Assembly: GCA_964458775.1 (NCBI GenBank)
Contig: CAYWLQ010000096.1
Location: 1 to 22,292, forward strand
Origin: CAYWLQ01 sp964458775
GTDB lineage: Bacteria > Myxococcota_A > Polyangia > JAAYKL01
DNA: 22,292 nucleotides
Direction of reading: 5' to 3'
Positions 16,841 through 22,292 of the stretch are shown one piece after another. The notes below the pieces were generated by a model. The model worked only from the letters and a program-made list of their open reading frames with translations. It was not told the origin of the DNA and did no database searches. Every line of letters starts with the position of its first letter. The stretch's first letter is position 1. The translations under genes were made by a program, and so were the position numbers.

Positions 16841-18181
16841 CTATTCAAGCTCTTTCATTTGAGGTTTCTTCTTGTTTCTTGAGGAAACACCTATCCAGCC
16901 GGTAACAATCAGTATCGCCAAAAAAATCGGCCAATGCGAAATCAAGTATTCTAAATATCTAGACAAAAGAGGTTGTTTGTTTTCTTTGGTAACATTTTGT
17001 GCATCGTCAACAGCTGACGGCGACTGTTCGACAACGATGTCTTTTGTCTCATCGGCAGAATCCAACCGTGTTGGCGATCTATCGCAGCAAGCGGTAAAAC
17101 GTTCTGACTGTTCTTTGAAACAAACATCATTTTCGCAAATTGTTTTTGTTATATGAAATATATTTTGTTTTTCTACACAAATAAGTTCCGTACAGTTAAC
17201 ACCGTCATCTTCAAATCGAGCCGCCTCTGCCAGATAGTTGTTAAAAACCTCAATAGTGTGTTTTCTCTTAGCTGCGTCCCACTCCTTTGCCTCACTTCTA
17301 AGTATAATATCAACATGTTTGGCTATATCAGATGAGGCACCGGGATACTCCAATAGCAGACTAATCAACTTTAATCGTCGTTTTATAACACTCGGCAGCG
17401 CCTTTACTTTTCTTTCCACTTGTTTTACTTTATCCACATAATTCATAGATGCTATATAAAAAGACATCGTCTTTACATTGTCGGGTGTTAGGCGTCTTTG
17501 CTCCAGATAAGCGACACGGTTTTTATAACGAAACGGCTTATCAACCCCTGACAAATGAGTATTGAAGAATGTGGCTTTGTATGGCATTTTTATAGAATAT
17601 CCAGAAAATGCAACTTTGCCTCTCCATTTGGTCGCATCTTCCATATGGTAGTCAAATACAGTGTAAACGCGTTTCTTTTTGATTTCCGGAACAGCTGCCT
17701 GTCTTTCGAAAAATTTATAGCTAGCAGTTATCAGTCTCTTCTGTTTCGGCTCAAATTTAACGGTGAAACGCACAAAGAATATTTGATTATGCTTTACAAC
17801 CTGTAGTGACGAAACCGGTATTCCGTCCGTTAGTATTTTCAAATCGATCTTTTTGGGATCGCACGCAGGCGGTTCAGGCTCACCGGATAATACTTTACAA
17901 AGAGGAAAACGAATTGTCGGTTTCTTTTTTGATGAACTGGAGTTTTTGAGAACAAATTCTGCTTTAGCATCAAAGACATTAACGAGATTCTCTCCCACTG
18001 TAATAGTTCTAAAATCCGTCAATACAAGATTGTGTCGGAACAATTCTATTTCAGTTTCCTGGTCAACAGTAATGGGACCGATTCGAGCATTCCATGGTAG
18101 TTCTTCAGCTGAAATTACCCCTGACTGCAAAGGGTAAATCACTATAACGAAAATTAGGGTCTTATAAAAACGAATACTCAT
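16841..18181 (-). CDS. type I membrane protein of unknown function
   Basis: I do not recognise the family. From ATG 18181 the 446-residue protein begins MSIRFYKTLIFVIVIYPLQS, a signal peptide likely cut near VISA. A large exported beta-rich region follows (IELFRHNLVLTDFRTITVGE, FFVRFTVKFEPKQKRLITAS, YTVFDYHMEDATKWRGKVAF). A helical part and a Cys-rich stretch near the C-terminus come next (NCTELIC, KTICENDVCF, TACCD), then a Ser/Asp/Glu linker. A single membrane helix (HWPIFLAILIVTGWIGVSS, about 417-434) is followed by RNKKK, which puts the short end in the cytoplasm. An ATG at 18241 would add 20 residues before the signal peptide and is less likely. A clear terminator follows. It is divergent from the dehydratase-like gene across 287 bp. 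Confidence 0.7.
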   Translation of the reverse strand: MSIRFYKTLIFVIVIYPLQSGVISAEELPWNARIGPITVDQETEIELFRHNLVLTDFRTITVGENLVNVFDAKAEFVLKNSSSSKKKPTIRFPLCKVLSGEPEPPACDPKKIDLKILTDGIPVSSLQVVKHNQIFFVRFTVKFEPKQKRLITASYKFFERQAAVPEIKKKRVYTVFDYHMEDATKWRGKVAFSGYSIKMPYKATFFNTHLSGVDKPFRYKNRVAYLEQRRLTPDNVKTMSFYIASMNYVDKVKQVERKVKALPSVIKRRLKLISLLLEYPGASSDIAKHVDIILRSEAKEWDAAKRKHTIEVFNNYLAEAARFEDDGVNCTELICVEKQNIFHITKTICENDVCFKEQSERFTACCDRSPTRLDSADETKDIVVEQSPSAVDDAQNVTKENKQPLLSRYLEYLISHWPIFLAILIVTGWIGVSSRNKKKPQMKELE

Positions 18182-18212
18182 GATCGATGCAGTCTTATAT
18201 ACAAACTTTTCG

Positions 18213-18248
18213 TTTTTGAATACCCAAACTGAAAATTGCATTCAAAAA
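18213..18248. repeat. inverted repeat, 9-bp arms, upstream of the type I membrane protein gene
   Basis: TTTTTGAAT (18213-18221) and ATTCAAAAA (18240-18248) with an 18-nt spacer, 31 bp upstream of ATG 18181. It could be an operator or leader hairpin. AT-richness makes chance occurrence plausible. Confidence 0.3.
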
Positions 18249-18306
18249 GAAAAAACCGCCTTAGCAGTAATTTTCCAATCTACCAACCCTCACTTTTTTT
18301 CACTCA

Positions 18307-18385
18307 TGTCCACTTCTTCTGTCCACTATGTCCACACTGTCCACGATGTCCACTCCCTGTCCACTGTCCACTGTCCACTGTCCAC
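18307..18385. repeat. array of nine TGTCCAC heptamers
   Basis: TGTCCAC starts at 18307, 18320, 18329, 18338, 18347, 18358, 18365, 18372 and 18379. Steps are 13, 9, 9, 9, 11, 7, 7 and 7 bp. The last four are in direct head-to-tail tandem, while the earlier ones are separated by variable 2-6 nt (for example TA, AC, GA). It occupies the spacer between the divergent type I membrane protein and dehydratase-like genes. It is far too short-unit to be CRISPR. On the minus strand it could be read as repeated Trp-Thr-Val-Asp, but no supported gene uses it. Confidence 0.9.
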
Positions 18386-18464
18386 AATCCAAGTTTAAAT
18401 TAAAACCGGAAACCCGCATTTTCCAAAAGAAAAACCAGTCATAAAATGTTATACATTTACAAGC

Positions 18465-18470
18465 TATAAT
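18465..18470 (+). promoter_or_regulatory. possible -10 box overlapping the annotated start
   Basis: TATAAT is a perfect sigma-70 type -10 sequence whose last two bases are the first two of ATG 18469. No clear -35 box lies 16-18 bp upstream. If it is used, transcription would begin near 18477 and the true start would be a later codon such as ATG 18562. Confidence 0.35.
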
Positions 18471-19776
18471 GTCGAATCCAAATACAAAACACACAGTTTC
18501 GGAACCTCACACAGCTGATAAGCCGTTTGAGAGCATAAAAAATGACCAAAAACGTCTGCCCATGGGCAAACTTCGATCGCAGGGGCTCGCTTCCAAACTC
18601 ATGGCCGACCACTATATCGAGCTTAACAATGCCTCAAAGTCACAAGACCGTAAGATAGCATGGTGTTCAAGTGTAGGACCTGCAGAACTGCTTCGGGGTA
18701 TGGGGTTTTTGGTCTATTTTCCCGAAAATCATGCAGCTATGTTGGGTGCTTATCGTAAAATCAGCGAGGTTTCGAGTTTAGCCGCGCGTGAAGGATTTTC
18801 CTCTGATATCTGCTCTTATCTACGAGGTGATATCGGCGCATTTCTGGCAGACACAACACCTCTGTCAAACATCGATTCATCCATTGTTGCACCTCCAAGG
18901 CCGGACGTATTGGTATATAATACCAATCAATGCAGAGATATCAAAGATTGGTTTTCTTGGTATGCTGCAAAGCATAATGCTTTGTGTATAGGAATAGACA
19001 GCCCGCGAGCACTAGATAATATTGAACAAGAACACATAAACTATGTTTCTAAACAGATTAGGTCTCTTATTCCGACTTTGGAAAACATAACCCAACAAAA
19101 ATCCGACATGGACGAAATATGCCGTGCAACATTTTTGTCAAAAGAATGCAGCCGATTATGGGAACAGGCATTGGACAAAGCCCGGCATTGTCCAAGTCCT
19201 TTATCTTTTTATCTCTCGTTAACTTTAATGGGACCGGCTGTTGTCGCAAGAGGAACTGAAAAAGCAGTCGCTTTTATGAAGTTTTTAAACGAAGAACTCG
19301 ACGAACAAATAGCAAACAATGTTTATGCAATAAAAAAGGAAACCCATAGACTTTATTGGGACGGCATGCCTATTTGGGGGAAACTTTCAGCTCTACACAA
19401 ACTGTTTTCTGACCTTGATGCAAATATTGTGGCGTCTACATATTGCAATTCATGGGTTTTTGAAGCTCTGAATGAACAAAATCCCATAGAATCCATGGCG
19501 CGAGCTTATCTGGAATTATTTATTACACGATCCGACAAAATTAAGGAACAATACCTTATTTCAATGGCAGATCGTTTTAATATATGCGGAGTTGTTTTTC
19601 ATGAGGCAAAAACTTGCCCCAACAATTCCAACAGCCGTTACGGTCTTACCCATAGCCTCAGCCGCAAACGGGGCTTGCCTGTAACAACAATTTTTAGCGA
19701 TCATGCTGACTCAAATCTTTTTGACAGCGAGAGAATTGCTATTCAATTGGAGGCATTTATTGAGGCTTTGAAATGA
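18469..19776 (+). CDS. 2-hydroxyacyl-CoA dehydratase family protein (HgdB/BcrB/DCCP-like)
   Basis: The 435-residue protein belongs to the iron-sulfur family of HgdB (2-hydroxyacyl-CoA dehydratase) and BcrB/BcrC (benzoyl-CoA reductase). Signatures are KIAWCSSVGPAELL (62-75), YFPENHAAMLGA (83-94), ICSYLRGDIGAF (114-125), VYNTNQCRDIKDWF (149-162), YWDGMPIWGKL (296-306), STYCNSW (323-329) and FHEAKTCPNNSNSRYG (377-392). Cys66, Cys115, Cys155, Cys326, Cys373 and Cys383 are candidate cluster ligands. Classical enzymes use two different subunits of this family, but only one is encoded here, directly before its activase gene (4-bp overlap). That layout also fits double-cubane cluster proteins. Electrons would come from the ATP-driven activase. 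The start is uncertain: ATG 18469 lacks a ribosome binding site and overlaps TATAAT; ATG 18562 is an alternative. Confidence 0.85.
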   Translation: MSNPNTKHTVSEPHTADKPFESIKNDQKRLPMGKLRSQGLASKLMADHYIELNNASKSQDRKIAWCSSVGPAELLRGMGFLVYFPENHAAMLGAYRKISEVSSLAAREGFSSDICSYLRGDIGAFLADTTPLSNIDSSIVAPPRPDVLVYNTNQCRDIKDWFSWYAAKHNALCIGIDSPRALDNIEQEHINYVSKQIRSLIPTLENITQQKSDMDEICRATFLSKECSRLWEQALDKARHCPSPLSFYLSLTLMGPAVVARGTEKAVAFMKFLNEELDEQIANNVYAIKKETHRLYWDGMPIWGKLSALHKLFSDLDANIVASTYCNSWVFEALNEQNPIESMARAYLELFITRSDKIKEQYLISMADRFNICGVVFHEAKTCPNNSNSRYGLTHSLSRKRGLPVTTIFSDHADSNLFDSERIAIQLEAFIEALK

Positions 19777-20546
19777 CCGCATATTTCGCTGGAATAGATC
19801 TTGGTTCCAGATTTGCCAAAGCTGTTGTCACAGATAACAACGCTTCTATACTTGGCTTTGGAGTTATACCGACAGGAATTGATTTTTTTGATGCCGCCGA
19901 ACAGGCTATTTCACTTGCTGTTAACAATGCTGCCATCAAACGAGAACAAATAATCAATACCGTATCATGCGGCTACGGAAGAAATAACGTAAGATTTACT
20001 GATGCTGTTAAAACCGAAATATCCTGTCATGCAAAAGCGGTAGGTTTTCATTACACTGAACCTGTTGTTGTTGTGGATATTGGAGGAAGAGATACAAAGG
20101 TTATTCGCATAAGTCCTGGAGGAAAAGTAGAAGATTTTTCTATGAACACAAGATGCGCATCCGGTACAGGAACCTTTCTCGAAGATATAGCAAGTCAAAT
20201 GAAAATCCCGGTTGAAAAACTAAATAACCTTGCCCTAAAGTCGAAATCACCTGAATCTATTGGAGCTTTTTGTACGGTATTTGCCGCAGGAGAGGTTTTA
20301 GCTGCGGCACGAAAAGGCGCTAAAGTTGAAAATATTATTATGGGATTATATGAGGCTATGGCAAAAAGAGTATCCGAGATGGTACTCTATAAAGGAAAGA
20401 TTGTGCTGACCGGAGGTGTGGCGGCCTTTCATCCGCTTATAGCAAGTCTATTGTCAAAATATCTTTCTCAAGAAGTTGAGCTGCCTCCGCATCCTCAAAT
20501 TGTAGGAGCTTTAGGAGCCGCATTATTTGCGAGAGAATTAACTTAG
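19773..20546 (+). CDS. BadF/BadG/BcrA/HgdC-like ATPase activase
   Basis: The 257-residue ASKHA-fold ATPase should form a homodimer bridging one [4Fe-4S] cluster and use ATP to push a low-potential electron into the dehydratase-family partner. Motifs are FAGIDLGSRFAKAVV (phosphate 1, 5-19), VVVDIGGRDTKVI (phosphate 2, 99-111), RCASGTGTFLEDIA with Cys128, GAFCTVFAAGEV with Cys167, and LTGGVAAF near 212-219. Cys128 and Cys167 match the two cluster ligands of HgdC-type activases in position and surroundings. The length is normal for single-domain activases. The ATG overlaps the previous stop (ATGA) and has TTGAGG 7 nt upstream, so expression is coupled one to one. Family call secure; the target reaction depends on the partner. 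Confidence 0.92.
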   Translation: MTAYFAGIDLGSRFAKAVVTDNNASILGFGVIPTGIDFFDAAEQAISLAVNNAAIKREQIINTVSCGYGRNNVRFTDAVKTEISCHAKAVGFHYTEPVVVVDIGGRDTKVIRISPGGKVEDFSMNTRCASGTGTFLEDIASQMKIPVEKLNNLALKSKSPESIGAFCTVFAAGEVLAAARKGAKVENIIMGLYEAMAKRVSEMVLYKGKIVLTGGVAAFHPLIASLLSKYLSQEVELPPHPQIVGALGAALFARELT

Positions 20547-20575
20547 ACTTAGGCAATACTTTTTAGGAGAAAACA

Positions 20576-21163
20576 ATGATGCATATTTCTTTAAGAAAGA
20601 TCACATTATTAGTCAGTGTTTTAGTAATCCTAATTTCATCTAACGGATTCAGCAGCACACACGAAGCTTTCGACCTTGAACGATTAGTAAAAGACGCTGA
20701 TCATATTGTTGTGGGTCGGGTTATAGATTCTGTTTTCTTTTCAAAAGCAAATCGAATAATGACTCTACATCGAATAGAGATTTTAGACGCCCTTGTTACT
20801 AACCTGCAAGCAGGAGAAATTCTGGAGGTTATTACAGAAGGAGGCAAGCTCGGACGAATTCGCCAAGCAGTATCAGGGGCGGCAGAACTTGAGCAAGACA
20901 AAGAATATCTATTTTTTTTAGAATACAGAGGAAATAATGATTTTGCTTACGTTATAGGTATGTCACAGGGAGCATATCCAATCACAGTTGATTCTTTGAC
21001 AAAAACAAAAACAATTCGTCCGCCTGATAACCTACCTCGACTTTTGGAGAGAGACAAAACAAAGAGCGGACGACTGGTTGAATCTTCTTTTTGGCTCAAG
21101 GAAAACAAACCGCTTGATGATATAGCAAATCAGGTACGAAAAATCGCAAGAGGTTTGAAATGA
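20576..21163 (+). CDS. secreted protein of unknown function paired with matrixin
   Basis: I do not recognise a named family. The 195-residue product has a signal peptide (ITLLVSVLVILISSNGFSS) and a mature part that reads as a small beta-barrel or beta-sandwich: LVKDADHIVVGRVIDSVFF, LQAGEILEVITEGG, YLFFLEYRGNNDFAYVIGMS, GAYPITVD. The phrase DADHIVVGRV followed by strands and a Gly-Gly turn recalls uncharacterised secreted proteins I have seen beside metalloproteases in Myxococcota, but this is memory rather than a search. AGGAG (20565-20569) lies 6 nt before the ATG. Its stop overlaps the protease start by 4 bp, so the two are made together. A chaperone, inhibitor or substrate-holder role for the protease is speculation. 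Confidence 0.65.
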   Translation: MMHISLRKITLLVSVLVILISSNGFSSTHEAFDLERLVKDADHIVVGRVIDSVFFSKANRIMTLHRIEILDALVTNLQAGEILEVITEGGKLGRIRQAVSGAAELEQDKEYLFFLEYRGNNDFAYVIGMSQGAYPITVDSLTKTKTIRPPDNLPRLLERDKTKSGRLVESSFWLKENKPLDDIANQVRKIARGLK

Positions 21164-22020
21164 AATTTTGTCTCCGAAAGGTCTTTCTCTCAATAATCAC
21201 CTTGTTTGCGCTGTCAATCATTCCAGGCAAGTCTCCAGCGTACGCGTTAAGATATGCGTCCGGCGGTGATCTTGTAAAATGGAAAGAAAGTTGCTTTAAG
21301 TATTCCGTTCACGAAAAAGGAGCTCCTAACGTTGATTTCGAAAACCTCTCCCAAGCTATAAGACTTTCTTTTGATGCATGGGAAGATGCTGATTGTTCTT
21401 ATTTTTACTTTGAAGAAACCGAGAACGCATCTTGCACAGACATAGCTTTTCAAGAATACGCCGGTAACAATAATCTCATCGTGTTTATCGATTCGGAGTG
21501 GGAAATAGAAGGGAACTCAAACTACTCAACAGGAGCTATCGCTTTAACAACTATTTCATGGGATGATCTGTCCGGTCGTATACTGGATGCAAATATCGAA
21601 TTCAATGCCGAATACTTCACCTTTTCAACTGACAACTCGTTTATGAACACAGACATTCAAAATACGGCAACCCACGAAATAGGTCACATGCTAGGCATTG
21701 AACATTCTGATGTTATAGGCGCCACTATGACTCCTACCGCCAATTACGGCGAAATAGAAAAAAGAACGCTGGAACAAGATGATATTGACGCTGTATGTGA
21801 ACTATATCCTATTGAAGATAATCCGGGCATTTGTCGAGATCCATATTGCGGGTTGGATTTATCTTGCTCATCAACAAACTGTCAAAATACGGGAATCAAC
21901 TACTATCCTCCTGAAGACACAAACAACGGTTGTTCCTTTGTATATGTAACAAGATCAGAAAAAAACAAGGCAACATGGTTTAAAATGCTTTCATTACTGC
22001 TTCTAAAAATTTTTTTATAA
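21160..22020 (+). CDS. secreted matrixin-type zinc metalloprotease with C-terminal anchor
   Basis: The 286-residue protein has a signal peptide (VFLSIITLFALSIIPGKSPAYA) and a matrixin/metzincin catalytic domain (about 40-217). The zinc motif HEIGHMLGIEH gives ligands H172, H176 and H182 and catalytic E173; the Met-turn is TMTPTAN with M190. Features before it, such as STGAIALTTI and ILDANIEFNA, fit the matrixin sheet. The end of the domain reads LEQDDIDAVCELYP, the usual last helix. A Cys-rich linker (CRDPYC, SCSSTNC) leads to NNGCSF (Cys258) and a final hydrophobic segment, ATWFKMLSLLLLKIFL. This resembles MYXO-CTERM-like sorting tags (Cys, then hydrophobic helix), although the terminal Arg/Lys cluster is missing. 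AAGAGG (21148-21153) lies 6 nt before the ATG, which overlaps the upstream stop. Confidence 0.88.
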   Translation: MKFCLRKVFLSIITLFALSIIPGKSPAYALRYASGGDLVKWKESCFKYSVHEKGAPNVDFENLSQAIRLSFDAWEDADCSYFYFEETENASCTDIAFQEYAGNNNLIVFIDSEWEIEGNSNYSTGAIALTTISWDDLSGRILDANIEFNAEYFTFSTDNSFMNTDIQNTATHEIGHMLGIEHSDVIGATMTPTANYGEIEKRTLEQDDIDAVCELYPIEDNPGICRDPYCGLDLSCSSTNCQNTGINYYPPEDTNNGCSFVYVTRSEKNKATWFKMLSLLLLKIFL

Positions 22021-22035
22021 CGGTCTTTCGTTAAC

Positions 22036-22292
22036 ATGATCCGCAGTAACAACATCAATTCCTCCGGGACTCCGAGTTCATATAAAAAAAAGTTTGCCGT
22101 TCTTCTGCTTGTCTCTGTATCGCTATACTTTATCGTTTTTGGTATAATTTTTCTGTGGACTTCAAACATAGAAATTAAATCAGCTATAATAGAATTATTT
22201 AGTTCCCCAAACCCTGATGATGCATCTAACAAGGAAATCCCTTACAATGCCGCGCTGAACGAAGATGCCGTCACGCAAAACGATCCTTTGCT
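22036..22292 (+). CDS. membrane protein of unknown function, N-terminal fragment
   Basis: This reading frame is open from ATG 22036 to the right edge (85 codons). It begins MIRSNNINSSGTPSSYKKKF, followed by one membrane segment (AVLLLVSVSLYFIVFGIIFL) and a hydrophilic region rich in Asn, Asp and Glu. The Lys cluster before the helix predicts a cytoplasmic N-terminus and an exported remainder. It starts 15 bp after the protease stop, so it may be part of the same operon. No ribosome binding site is evident. Too little is visible for a family. Confidence 0.55.
   Translation, partial: MIRSNNINSSGTPSSYKKKFAVLLLVSVSLYFIVFGIIFLWTSNIEIKSAIIELFSSPNPDDASNKEIPYNAALNEDAVTQNDPL

Noticed and set aside
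18307..18385. CRISPR array
   Set aside because: Units are 7 bp and spacers 0-6 bp, far from CRISPR dimensions, and no cas genes are present.
18300..18494. Minus-strand frame encoding WTVD/VDIVD repeats through the heptamer array
   Set aside because: The repeats follow from the TGTCCAC array. It overlaps the start of the dehydratase-like gene and has no supporting features.
21903..22232. Minus-strand frame of 109 codons at the right end
   Set aside because: It overlaps the protease tail and the next plus-strand frame, both better supported by signal, membrane and zinc-site features.

Overview
The window looks like a draft contig from an uncultured, AT-rich member of the former Deltaproteobacteria, most likely in or near Myxococcota. 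This is an inference. It rests on the many secreted proteins and lipoproteins of unknown function, a Cys-rich tail of the form GC-x3-D-x-DC-x5-C-x3-GxC on a Pro-rich lipoprotein, a matrixin protease that ends in a Cys plus hydrophobic tail resembling MYXO-CTERM sorting tags, and an oxygen-sensitive-type iron-sulfur enzyme pair of the 2-hydroxyacyl-CoA dehydratase class. A run of exactly 100 Ns (7394-7493) inside a tandem repeat shows the sequence is scaffolded. Coding density is high and intergenic regions are short. Several genes overlap by the ATGA start/stop pattern, and two convergent gene pairs meet within 4 bp.

Left block (1-5142, all minus strand). It holds the N-terminus of a GPH-type sugar/cation symporter cut by the window edge, an unusual folK gene fused in frame to a leucine-rich-repeat lipoprotein, a lipoprotein with a CBM9-like domain, and ffh, the protein subunit of the signal recognition particle. 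ffh is first in the row and could lead an operon of three genes, with gaps of 35 and 7 bp.

Middle block (5375-13617). Two plus-strand envelope genes come first: a probable outer-membrane barrel protein and a Pro-rich lipoprotein interrupted by the N gap. A minus-strand TPR membrane protein ends 2 bp from the lipoprotein. Then come an RpfG-like response regulator with an HD-GYP domain (c-di-GMP hydrolysis), an MscS-family channel, and an SLC13-type transporter with four TrkA-C domains. The last two are translationally coupled and probably act in osmotic or ion homeostasis.

Right block (13614-22292). Minus-strand genes encode a cytoplasmic GH13 alpha-amylase, a DUF4015 putative glycoside hydrolase and a type I membrane protein of unknown function with a clear terminator. 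A divergent spacer carrying nine copies of the heptamer TGTCCAC separates these from a plus-strand run: an HgdB/BcrB-like dehydratase-family protein, its BadF/HgdC-like ATPase activase, a small secreted protein, a matrixin metalloprotease and a truncated membrane protein. The activase and protease genes each overlap the gene before them by 4 bp.

Most noteworthy are the FolK-LRR fusion, the single-subunit dehydratase plus activase pair (possibly a double-cubane cluster protein system), and the TGTCCAC array in its promoter region. No tRNA, rRNA, CRISPR array, insertion sequence or replication origin was seen.
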